This document shows positions 50,247-61,328 of a DNA stretch of 64,000 nt, in pieces. The first letter of the stretch is position 1, and each line of letters starts with the position of its first letter. Made by a program: the position numbers and the translations under genes. Source of the stretch: Mytilisepta virgata (Eukaryota; Mollusca; Bivalvia; Mytilida; Mytilidae); the NCBI GenBank assembly GCA_028015205.1, contig CM051513.1:43652841-43716840 (forward strand), in the 5' to 3' direction. Under the pieces are notes generated by a model. It saw nothing but the letters and a program-made list of their open reading frames with translations. It made no database searches and was not told the origin of the DNA.

Positions 50247-53200
50247 TATACGACCGCAAAATTTTTGCGGTCGTATATTGGTATGACGTTGGCGTCGTCG
50301 TCGTCGTCGTCGTCCGTCGTCCGTCGGAGTCTGTAGACATTTGGTTTTCGCACTATAAATGTAGTATAAGTTAATAGAAATCTACGAAATTTAAACACAA
50401 GGTTTATGACCACAAAAGGAAGGTTGGGATTGTTTTTGGGAGTTTTGGTCCCAAAAGTTTAAGAATTAGGGGCCAAAAAAGGGTCCAATAAGCATTTTTC
50501 TTGGTTTTCGCACAATAAGTCTAGTATAAGTAAATAGAAATCTATGAAATTTTAACACAAGGTTTATGATCATTTTTTGGAGTTTTGATCCCAACAGTTT
50601 AGGAATTAGGGGCTAAAAAGGGCCCAAATAAGCATTTTTCTTGGTTTTTGCACAATAACTGTAGTATAAATAAATAGAAATCTATGATATTAGCTTGGTG
50701 GGCTAAGGAAGGTAATCCAAACACATTCCAAACACATTTAAAGTAAAATATTGTGTATGATTCAATTATGTATAAAGAAATGTTGATTGTTTTTGGGGTG
50801 ATTTATAGCTGTCAATTTATTTTTAGAACTTACTATGAATTAATATTAATTTTAGCCATATGTCATTTTTTATTTTAAGACTTCAATGATGTATTTAAAT
50901 GTTTAATTATGTTTGCAAACTTCATGATAATTTTGAATAGGGATTATGACATTATCTTGAGGGAAAGATTTTTTTTTTTGAAAAAGGGAAAGTGGGGGGG
51001 GGGGGGTGTCAAAATTTATGGGGTAAATATTAAATTGGCGGGGGGTGGGGAAAATTTTTTTCTCATTTCAGATTTGTACTTAGTTTTGTTATTATGGGCC
51101 CAGTTTTCAAGTTGGTTCAAATTGGGGTCCAAAATTAAAGATAAAAAAGGGGTAATTTTTTTTTTTTTTGGGGGGGGGGGGGGGGGTGGGGCATTTATCC
51201 ACAGCATATTGTATTGCACAAGAAGAAAAAAGTTGAATATAAATTCAAATCATATGACCAATTCTAAGTTTTTTGATTTCACTTATTCTGTGTCATAAAC
51301 CTATTATGTATCAAATATTTCAATAAATTTTCAATTGCACAGTATTGTGTAATAGCAAGAAATTGATATGTGTGACCTGTTATCAAAACTTTATTATTAA
51401 CAAATTCCATTGGAAATTTGCCAATATCTTTAGTTTAATGAAGTTCGTTGGAAATTTGGAAATATAAAATTTGTTTTGGTCCCAACAGTTTAAGAATCAG
51501 GGGCCAAAAAAGGGCCCAATAAGCATTTTTCTAGGTTTTCGCACAATAACTCTAGTATAAGTAAATAGAAATCTATGAAATTTTAACACAAGGTTTATGA
51601 CCACAAAAGGAAGGTTGGGATTGTTTTTGGGAGTTTTGGTCCCAACAGTTTAGGAATTAGGGGCTAAAAAAGGGCCAAAATAAGCATTTTTCTTGGTTTT
51701 TGCACAATAACTTTAGTATAAGTAAATAGAAATGTATGAAATTTAAACACAAGGTTTATGACCACAAAAGGAAGGTTGGGATTGATTTTTGGAGTTTTGG
51801 TCCCAACAGTTTAGGAATTAGGGGCCAAAAGGGTCCAAAATTAAACTTTGTTTGATTTCATTGAAAATTTAACTATTGGGGTTCTTTGATATGCCGAATC
51901 TAACCGTGCATTTAGGATCTTAATTTTTGGTCCCGTTTTCAAATTGGTCTACATTAAGGTCCAAAGGGTCCAAAATTAAACTTAGTTTGATTTTAACAAA
52001 AATTGAATTCTTTGGGTTCTTTGATATGCTGAATCTAAACATGTACTTAGTTTTTTTATTATGGGCCCAGTTTTCAAGTTGGTCCAAATCGGGGTCCAAA
52101 ATTAAACTTTGTTTGATTTCATCGAAAATTGAACTATTGGGGTTCTTTGATATGCCGAATCTAACCGTGCATTTAGATTCTTAATTTTTGGTCCCATTTT
52201 CAAATTGGTCTACATTAAGGTCCAAAGGGTCCAAAATTAAACTTAGTTTGATTTTAACAAAAATTGAATTCTTTGGGTTCTTTGATATGCTGAATCTAAA
52301 CATGTACTTAGTTTTTTTATTATGGGCCCAGTTTTCAAGTTGGTCCAAATCGGGGTCCAAAATTAAACTTTGTTTGATTTCATCGAAAATTGAACTATTG
52401 AGGTTCTTTGATATGCCGAATCTAACCGTGCATTTAGATTCTTAATTTTTGGTCCCGTTTTCAAATTGGTCTACATTAAGGTCCAAAGGGTCCAAAATTA
52501 AACTTAGTTCGATTTTAACAAAAATTGAATTCTTGGGGTTCTTTGATATGCTGAATCTAAACATGTACTTAGTTTTTTTATTATGGGCCGAGTTTTCAAG
52601 TTGGTCCAAATCGGGGTCCAAAATTAAATCTAAAAAGGGGGTAAATTTTTTTTTTTTTGGGGGGGGGGGGGGCAATTCTCCACAGCATATTGTATTACAC
52701 AAAAGCAAAAAATTGAATATAAATTCAAATCATATGACCAATTCTAAGTTCTTTATTTCAGTTATTCTGTGTCAGAAACCTATTATGTGTCAAATATTTG
52801 AAGAAATTTTCAATTGCACAGTATTGCGCAATAGCAAGAAATTGATATGTGTGCCCTGTTATCAAAACTTTATTATTAACAAATTCCATTGGAAATTTGC
52901 CAATATAAAATGTGCTGATGAAGCTTTTTTGTTTATCTTATCTAAACTGCTTTTAATATGTATATTTAAAATTTGCCATCCATGACTATGATGTCATTTT
53001 CTATTTTAATATGTTATGGTGTATTTAAATGGGCTGTTATGGTTGCAAAGTATAAAGAAATGGGGGGGGGGGGGGGTTGAAAACAAAATTTGGGGGAGGG
53101 GGGGGGGGGGTAAATGAGAAATTGGGGAGGGGGTAATTTTTTCTCATTTCATATTTCATAAATTAAAAAGAAAATTTCAAATTTTTTTTAGCAAAAAAAA

Positions 53201-53780
53201 GGGGGGGGGTTACAATAAATTTTATTGTTTTTTGTTTTTTTTTTGGGAGGGGGGGGTCAATGTGCAACTTCATAGTGTATTGCACAAAAGCTAAAAAAAG
53301 GGGTAAATTATTATTATTTTTTTTTTTGGGGGGGGGGGCAATTCTCCACAGCATATTGTATTACACAAAAGCAAAAAATTGAATATAAATTCAAATCATA
53401 TGACCAATTTTAAGTTCTTTGATTTCAGTTATTCTGTGTCAGAAACCTATTATGTGTCAAATATTTGAAGAAATTTTCAATTACACAGTATTGCGCAATA
53501 GCAAGAAATTGATATGTGTGCCCAATTTTAAATTTTAAATTGGTTATTTCTGATTTATATATAAAAACAAATAATACTGATATGGTTTGAATAGGTAAAT
53601 TAAAAATTTTTAAGTTCTTAGACAACATTCATTCTGTGTCAGAAACCTATGCTGTGTCAAATATTTATTCACAATCCAAATTCAGTATTGTATCAAGCTT
53701 GAATGTTGTGTTCATAATTGCCCCAACTATTCAGGGTTCGACATCTGCGGTCGTATCTAGCTGCGCCCAGCGGAGCATTT
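50247..53780 (+). mobile_element. Family B dispersed element, 3.5 kb, nested in the minisatellite
   Basis: The 5' end is a perfect 31-base hairpin (arms TATACGACCGCAAAA, 50247-50277) followed by GGCGTCGTCGTCGTCG and CCGTCGTCCGTCGG. The 3' end repeats the right hairpin arm (TGCGGTCGTAT, 53746-53756), then CTGCGCCCAGCGGAGCA. Inside are about 180-bp units (GAATTAGGGGCCAAAAAAGG, near 50400-50690 and 51470-51840), 261-bp units (51927 onward) and several T-run/G-run junctions. No enzyme is encoded; ORFs follow the tandem units. Confidence 0.7.
51927..52640 (+). repeat. 261-bp tandem repeat, nearly three copies
   Basis: Units starting at 51927, 52188 and 52449 are almost identical. The period is divisible by three, which keeps long ORFs open without implying a protein. 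One 66-base part recurs exactly in the family E copy at 8432-8497. Confidence 0.8.
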
Positions 53781-53907
53781 TATTTAGCTAATGTGACCAT
53801 ATTTTGTATTTTTTTAGCTAATGTGACCACATTATTTTCTGTGGAGATGTGTAATGAGAACTTCCATAACATTTTTATAAAAACTACAAAATCTTGATTA
53901 TTTTTTA
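53781..53907. repeat. Continuation of the split minisatellite
   Basis: GCTAATGTGACCA and GAGAACTTCCATAACATTTT resume the unit interrupted at 50246. Confidence 0.6.
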
Positions 53908-54016
53908 TTTTGATAGGCCGGGTCCCCAGTATATGCGGCCTATCAAAATATCACATGTTTCGTTAGTACCCTTTTCCTTTTTATACATATACTCGGGACC
54001 CAGCCTATCAAAATAT
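53908..54016. repeat. Foldback structure, possible Helentron 3' end
   Basis: TTTTGATAGGCC (53908-53919) pairs perfectly with GGCCTATCAAAA (53936-53947). The 28 bases at 53908-53935 also pair with 53986-54013 with two mismatches. CCTATCAAAATATC occurs twice in direct orientation. It immediately follows the minisatellite. Confidence 0.6.
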
Positions 54017-56210
54017 CGTAGGTTGCCGGCCCTGTAATTGACATGTCTTGCACATCCAATTGTGTCTATGTGTGATTTAAATGTATTTCATTTGTACATT
54101 CATTTTCTATCTGAACTAGTAGATTAGTCTAGTCATCGAGTGTACTGTATCCCTTCCTCATACATGTGTATGTTGTTGGTTATTTTCTTGTAAATCATTA
54201 CTTCAGTTATAGCAAGCCCTTACAAGTTGAAAAATCCAATTATTAATTATGAAAGTTTTTTTTTAGGATTCAATATTTGTGCTTTTAATTTTTTTCTATG
54301 ATTAGTTCCCAGTTTTATACCTTGATATAATTGTTATGTATCTTACAGCCTTTCACCCCAAAATATGAGAGTTACAATGGGGGGGGGGGGGGGGAAGGAT
54401 TGTTGGAATCAGTGATTGAAATTTTTATTGTATTTCTTCCTAACAGAGTATGTTTTACATCAGTATAGTTGGTTGTAAGGAAGGACTTTTGTATGTCATT
54501 CAGATTGGTTGTTGCCATCAGTGTCAAAATTCTGAGAATTTTTACAAACTTATAACCTTTCAGATATAACATTTAAATTCAAGTTTGTCATCTTGACATA
54601 CATGTATGATAGGTAAAAAATTACATCATGGTAATGGTAAACAGTATTTGGGACTTGCGTGTTATTATCATGGGGTGTAAATCTGTGCATGCCATCATTT
54701 TGTGAACTTTTCAATGATAGCTTTTTAGAAGTATTAAAATTTATTTGTTTCTGAAATAAAGCAACTGGTAATCTTAATTTAAGATAAAAATATTTTAATC
54801 CATACTTAGATCTCAAATTCCTACAAAATTGTAAGATTTGTCCAAGACAAACACTCCAGAAAGCCATTCAGATATTGATAAATATAGTGTAGCATGTATT
54901 TTTAATATCCTATTTAATATTTGTAAGCAAATAAACTTGTGTACATAATTACTGAACACTTCAGCATGTAAAATTAAATAATTCAGTATTTGCATATTGT
55001 TACATATAAATTTTAAATTGATGATTTTTGGCCCCTTTTTCACTTTGTCAGATCTGTATATCCTTATATGTACTTAGATAATATTGTAGATTAGTTCAGT
55101 TATTTAGCCTTCTTATATATTGTCATATATATTTTTTGTAGATTATATTTTCCCAAACAGGATATGATTTTTTCAAGGAATGGCTGATTTCCGCAAATTA
55201 TGATCTTTAAATAAATAATTTTATTTATTTGTTCTCGTCCTCAGTATGCATGAAATATGTGCTGGATGCATAAAATCATTTCCCGAAGACATTTGCTTAC
55301 CAACTGTATTAGTGACAATATAAACATTAATGGATAATTTCTTTAAAGTGTCAAACGACTGGATATATTCTATACTGGGGTCCAAGGATTCCCTCATTTT
55401 CTTAATAATAATGCTTCTTTTCATACCATGCATTGTTATAATTGATTGTGTCCTGAATATGCATGTAATATTGCGCTGGACATGAAACAAATCAATCATT
55501 TAAAATGATTCATGACATCTTTTATCATGTTGAGATCTAATATTTTATATTGTTCTTGTCCTGAATATGCGTGAAACATTCGCCATAGGACGTTTAAAAT
55601 ATTTTCCCAAACAGGATATGATTTTTTAGCGGAATGACGGATTTCCGCAGATCATGGTCTTTTAATAAATAATTTTATTTATTTGTTCTCGATGCATGAA
55701 ATATGTGCTGCAGATGTTAAACAAATCATTAAACCAAAGAGATTCGTGAATCTTGAAATCAGCTTTGTATTGTGGATATTTCATTATCATCTTTTCCCAA
55801 AGATCGTCTTGTAGTTTGTCAAGTTATGTAGTTTATGTTTTATGCATAAAATCAGTTCCCAATGACATTTGCTTACCAACTGTATTAGTGACAATATAAA
55901 CATTAATAGATAAATTCTTTGAGATCCTTTACAAAGTTGCAATGTGATAATTATACATTTTGTAAAAATTGTTCTCCGTTCTCAATATGCTTGAAATATT
56001 TGCTGCACATGTTAAACAAATCAATAAACTAAAGCAGTTCATGAAAATCTTTATCACATATGATCCGATATTCCTAACAAAATATCTGCAATACTTGTCT
56101 TGTAATGACAATTCTACAAAAAATGTGTCCACATTTGCTTTCAACATGCAGTGGTCCTATCATGCTGCACTCAGCCTAGCTCTTTAGTACATCATATCCA
56201 TCCATTTTTT
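54017..56210. other. Non-coding stretch with a diverged duplication
   Basis: A block beginning TTTTCCCAAACAGGATATGA (about 55150 and 55598) and a block with GACATTTGCTTACCAACTGT (about 55288 and 55864) are each present twice. A CTCAATATGC/TGAAATAT word recurs near 55240, 55560, 55690 and 55980. There is a poly-G run near 54379. No gene is recognised. Confidence 0.45.
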
Positions 56211-57651
56211 AGCTCACCTGACCCAAAGGGTCAAGTGAGCTATTGTCATCACTTGGCGTCTGTCGGCGTCGTTGGCGTCGTCTGTCGTCTGTAAACTTTT
56301 CACATTTCAATCTTCTTCTCTGAAACCACTGGGCAGATTGGAACCAAACTTTGCAGGAATGTTCCTGGGGTGGTCCTCTACAAAGTTTATGTTTTTGGTT
56401 CTGATCCAAAATTCAACATGGCTGCCAGGGCCATTAATGCACTCTGATTGGCTGAAATTTTAAAAATCTTCTTCTCTGAAACTACAAAAGCAATTGAATT
56501 GTTATATTGCAGAAATGATCCTTACATGGTCCTCTACAAAGTTTATGTTTTTCGTGCCGATCTGAAATCCAAGATGGCTGCCACCGCAGGACACATTTAA
56601 CATGGGATCCTATGGGAAATACATACAAACATCTTCTTGTCAGAAACCGTTTGACAGATGGAAGTAATATTATGCCTGAATGATCAGATAATGGTCCTTA
56701 ACAAAATTTATGTTTTTGGTGCCGATCCGAAATTCAACATGGCTGCCAGGGTCAATCATGCACTCTGATTGGCTGAAATTTCAAAAATCTTCTTCTCTGA
56801 AACTACAAAAGCAATTGAATTGTTATATTGCAGGAATGATCCTGACATGGTCCTCTACAAAGTTTATGTTTTTTGTGCCAATCTGAAATCCAAGATGGCC
56901 ACCACCAGGGGACACATTTAACATAGGATCCTATGGGAAATATAAACAAACATCTTCTTGTCAGAAACCGTTTGACAGATAGAAGTAATATTATGCCTGA
57001 ATGATCAGATAATGGTCCTTAACAAAATTGTGTTTTTGGTTCTGATCCAAAATTCAACATGGCTGCCAGGGTCATTTATGCACTCTGATTGGCTGAAATT
57101 TTAAAAATCTTCTTCTCTGAAACTACAAAAGCAATTGAATTGTTATATTGCAGGAATGATCCTGACATGGTCCTCTACAAAGTTTATGTTTTTCGTGCCG
57201 ATCTGAAATCCAAGATGGCTGCCACCGCGGGACACATGTAACATGGGATCCTATGGGAAATACATACAAACATCTTTGTCAGAACCGTTTGACAGATGGA
57301 AGTAATATTATGCCTGAATTATCAGATAATGGACCTTAACAAAATTTATGTTTTTGGTGCCGATCCGAAATTCAACATGGCTGCCAGGGTCAATCATGCA
57401 CTCTGATTGGCTGAAATTTCAAAAATCTTCTCTGAAACTACAAAAGCAATTGAATTGTTATATTGCAGGAATGATCCTTACATGGTCCTCTACAAACTTT
57501 ATGTTTTTCGTGCCGATCTGAAATCCAAGATGGCCACCACCTTGCAACACATTTAACATAGGATCCTATGGGAAATACCTACAATTTCACATTTTTTTGT
57601 TCATTGCCTATATAAATTAGGTGAGCGATACAGGCTCTTGAGAGGTTCTGG
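56211..57651 (+). mobile_element. Family A dispersed element, copy 5
   Basis: It starts AGCTCACCTGACCCAAAGGG and ends AGGTGAGCGATACAGGCTC...CTGG; the 3' hairpin has lost pairing on its right side (GAGGTT). About three internal units of roughly 300 bp contain GAAATCCAAGATGGC and GTTTGACAGATGGAAGTAAT. Non-coding. Confidence 0.75.
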
Positions 57652-58476
57652 TTTAATTATTCTTTTGTTTAGTTTTACAAATCCGTCTGTTTTGTTTTGT
57701 AAATTTGCCGTAAATTACATGCATGTGTTCAATGTGCTTTTTCATTAAAATATATCATTATCATTTTGTGATTTTGTGGTTCTTCCCCATGCCTGTGATG
57801 TTTACAGGCAAATATGTTTTTCTTTGTGCAAGTAAGTGGATGACCATTTGCAGTCGCCAGGAGGTTTTCCATGGGTAGAATATTTTTAAATATTCCAATA
57901 GTAAAAAAAATATTTTTAGGGCTTGTGAAACCAAATTTATTTTCATTTCATTCCAAATGTTGCAAGCACACAAAAAAATCAAATGTACCATCAACACATT
58001 TTTGACTGTGAACACACACACACCCAAATAGGCCAGAATATTTATTTTTATACAGCTACAAACTATTGCTTGTCCTTACATTTTCTTGTTTACTTTGATT
58101 GATCCTTTTGAAATTAATGTTACTTATAACAAATGCAGATTACTTTCGTTGATGAGGTTCGTTGCCTCTCCCCTTTTAGATATAGGACCAAGAAAGGACC
58201 CAAATCCAAAATTGTTCATCCATGCATTTTCAACCTTTTCTTTTATTCAGCCAACTTGATATTGTAAGGCCTGAAGGAAACATTAACTTCTTCAGTTCAA
58301 TTGAGCCCTTGTCATCACTTTGTATCTTTCATCATTGTTTTTAACGTTTTACCATTTCAATCTTCTCTACCACTTGGAGGATTTTAAATGAAACTATATA
58401 TGGAGGTAAAGCAACAGCTAGGTAGATTTCCATGAACAAAGATACTTGTTGCCCTGTTCTTGTATTGAGAGATTAT
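57652..58476. other. Stretch with no recognised gene
   Basis: AT-rich with a short CA run near 58012-58023. Nothing further is seen. Confidence 0.35.
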
Positions 58477-59060
58477 TATACCCCCACTTGAAAAGCGGGC
58501 GGTATATAGTGATTGTGGTGTCTGTCCATCCATTCGTTCATCCGTCCACACCTTGTGTATGCAACTACCCAAACACCAACGGCTGGACTTCAACAAAACT
58601 TTCAGGATATGTTGTGTACCCAATTGTATTGTGCACCTCGAAATTAAATTTTGATTTCAATGACATTTGGGGTTTCCAATAGCAAAACATGGACTTTGCT
58701 ATTACTTTACATAAGGGTACTCATTTTGTGTCCGCAACTCCTCCCAAACTACTGAAGGGAATTTAATGAAATTTTTACAAAATCTTTATAACATAATGTC
58801 CTTGTGCACCTCCTATTTTAGATTTTGATCCGAAGGATTATTTGGGTTACCATAGCAAAACATAGACTATACCAAGTCATCAAATGGTGGAAAGGGGTAG
58901 GGGGATTATCATTTCATGAACTTTGCTCACAGTTTTTCTAGTTCACATTTAAATTCATATTACAGTTTTGACATTATAACTTGTAAGAGCAACTCCTCCT
59001 ATAAAACCACTCAATGCATTATGGTGAAACTTTATATGAAAAATGCACGTGACATCACAT
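58477..59060 (+). mobile_element. Family D dispersed element (5' end clear, 3' end uncertain)
   Basis: It starts with the hairpin TATACCCCCACTTGAAAAG / CGGGCGGTATA (58477-58506), then GTCTGTCCATCC and CATCCGTCCACA. The body is AT-rich with repeated CAACTCCTCC words. The right end given is approximate. Confidence 0.45.
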
Positions 59061-60599
59061 TTAAATCTGCATTTAAGTGAAAATTAGGGATCCTTATTTA
59101 GAACGTAGAACAGGAAATCCAAAATTTGGAGATGATAACCAGACCAAGAGAAAAGACAAACACTACATACAGCATAAAATAACCCAAAAAAACACCCCCA
59201 AAAAAAAAATTAGCAACCTGAACTCAACTAAAACCTGGGAGTATGGACCAGTTGCACCAGTATGGTAAGCGTCCACTGATTTAATAGAAATACCCACTGA
59301 GTTGCTTGTATAATGTCGTATTTGGTGTGTACACAAAAAGGAAAATTTGAATGAAGTAATTATGAACAAATGTGTCCTCATGGTGGAGATAGTCACACCA
59401 TTGCAATCAATGAGTTCATGGTTGTAAGGGAAGATCAGTAACACATTTGGGCTATTGTTTACATAATACAACAAACCTGCTAAAATATTTTATTGTACTT
59501 CTGTATATCTCAACTTATGAGTACTTTCAGTACTTTGATTCCTTTTGGGCGGGACAACAGAGGTATCCATACCTAACCAAAAACACATCATTAGGAACAT
59601 AATAAAATTTTGACGTTGATGGTTAATATAAAAGTACGGCATGATGAAATATACATATGGCCCCAAGTCAGAAACACAATTGTACATAATTGACATTACA
59701 TATGGCCCCGAGTCAAAATCACAATTGTACATGAATTACACTCCATTTAAGAGACAATGGTTTAAGAGTTTTCGATTTTCATTTGGAATACAATGGAACA
59801 TATCTTAACACTTGAAACAAATTCGGTTTTAAACGGAATTATATAGATTGTAGCAATATCAATAAACAAAAGGTGGCAGAATTTCTGGATGTTCAAATGT
59901 AAACAGGAAGTGATCATGTTCCCTGTTTAAAGCATTGAGATTTTAGAAAGAGTAGGAATAAAAGTCAGATAAAACCATATCAGTCAATAAAATTATATCA
60001 AATATCTGAATTATACCTGTGAATTCCCATTTCTTACAATAACAGTTACTTACTTTTACATGGGTGTTGGAAGGGGGCATGGGATAACGTTTGTTCACAT
60101 TTTTCTGCACAGATTGTGCTACTACCTGTTGTTAATTGATATGCTATAATAAATTGGTTCAGAATTGGCCACAGTCACATGTACTTAGCATAGATTTCGC
60201 TTGCCTGGTCATGAAAACTGAAAGCTAAAGTTGAATTGACGTGAAAGTGAAATTGTTGTCCATAAGTCAAGGATATCATAACAGGTTTTTTTAGACGTAG
60301 AAGTCCTTTACTGTCAGTCAAGTATGTTAACCTGCAAAGATAACTTTGTTTTATTTATTAAATCTTTAACTTAAAAATAGCTGAAAAAGCATCGCCTGTT
60401 TCAATAACGTTTTAATATATATTTGTAAATGATTGTGATGTAATTATCTTAAGCCTTTGACGAAAACTTTTTTTAAAGTGAGTCAGTACTGCTTTTAGCA
60501 GTCTGGTTCTTTTGTTTCATAAACGATTAGCTACCTACATGCTGCATAGGCGTGACTCTACAGTTATTGAATATTTGAATATGTGGTCAAGTTGTGACC
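59061..60599. other. Stretch with no recognised gene
   Basis: It holds a short duplication (ATATGGCCCC.AGTCA.AA near 59656 and 59700). The ORFs are short. Nothing else is supported. Confidence 0.35.
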
Positions 60600-61328
60600 A
60601 TTCAGAATTTTTTTTACAATTTTCTAATAGACTTCTAAACATCTTGGATGATGGATCGGCAACAAAGTAACAACACTTGGTCAGCACCTCATAAGGAACA
60701 TTCATGCAAGATTTAGTTTCATTCCATTCAGTGGTTCTCTAAAAGAAGTCATTTTTATGCATTTCCCATAGGGTCCTATGTTAAACTAAGTTCCCCGCTG
60801 GCGGCCATCTTGGATGATGGATCAGCTACAAAGTAACAACTCTTGGTCAGCACTTCATAAGGAATATTCATGCCATGTTTGGTTTCATTCCATTAAGTGA
60901 ATCACTAAAAGAAGTCATTTGTATGCATTTCCCATAGGGTTCTATGTTAAACTAAGTCCCCCGCTGGCGGCCATCTTGGATTATGGATCGGCTACAAAGT
61001 AACAACACTTGGTCAGCACCTTATAAGGGTTCATTAATGCCAAATTTAGTTTCATTCCATTCAGTGGTTCTCTAAAAGAAGTCATTTGTATGCATTTCCC
61101 ATAGGGTCCTATGTTAAACTAAGTTCCCCGCTGGCGGTCATCTTGGACGATGGATCGGCTACAAAGTAACAACACTTGGTCAGCACCTCATAAGGAACAT
61201 TCATGCCATGTTTGGTTTCATTCCATTTCGTGGTTCTCTAGAAGTTCAAAATGTAAAATGTTAACGACGACGACGCCGGACGCCAAGTGATGAGAAAAGC
61301 TCACTTGGTCCTTTGGGCCAGGTGAGCT
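60600..61328 (-). mobile_element. Family A dispersed element, copy 6, truncated at its 3' end
   Basis: The minus-strand 5' end is AGCTCACCTGGCCCAAAGGA with a GGCGTCCGGCGTCGTCGTCG stretch. It contains four tandem units of about 166 bp (CTGGCGGCCATCTTGGATGA). The 3' CAGGTGAGC end is missing. Confidence 0.65.

Larger units (their letters stand above)
39271..54016 (+). mobile_element. Helentron-type rolling-circle transposon (approximate limits) with nested insertions
   Basis: The plus strand carries, in order, a cysteine-protease-like and DUF6570-like ORF (39271-41427), the HUH Rep core (41428-42033, broken), a Rep C-terminus / PIF1 helicase / APE endonuclease ORF (42034-45609), an RPA-like spliced gene (46115-49843), a minisatellite (49850-50246, resuming 53781-53907) and a foldback structure (53908-54016). 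Helentrons are Helitron relatives defined by an endonuclease fused behind the helicase. A family C element lies in the RPA-like intron and a family B element in the minisatellite. The exact 5' and 3' ends were not identified, and membership of the RPA-like gene and the tail is an inference from adjacency. Confidence 0.7.

Noticed and set aside
50280..50340. CRISPR-like or simple satellite array from GTCGTC repeats
   Set aside because: It is a short microsatellite that is a constant part of the dispersed-element 5' ends, with no spacer structure.
51927..52985. Long plus-strand ORFs of 85 to 178 residues within family B
   Set aside because: They exist because the tandem unit is 261 bp, a multiple of three. 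The peptides are simply the repeat translated and show no family features.
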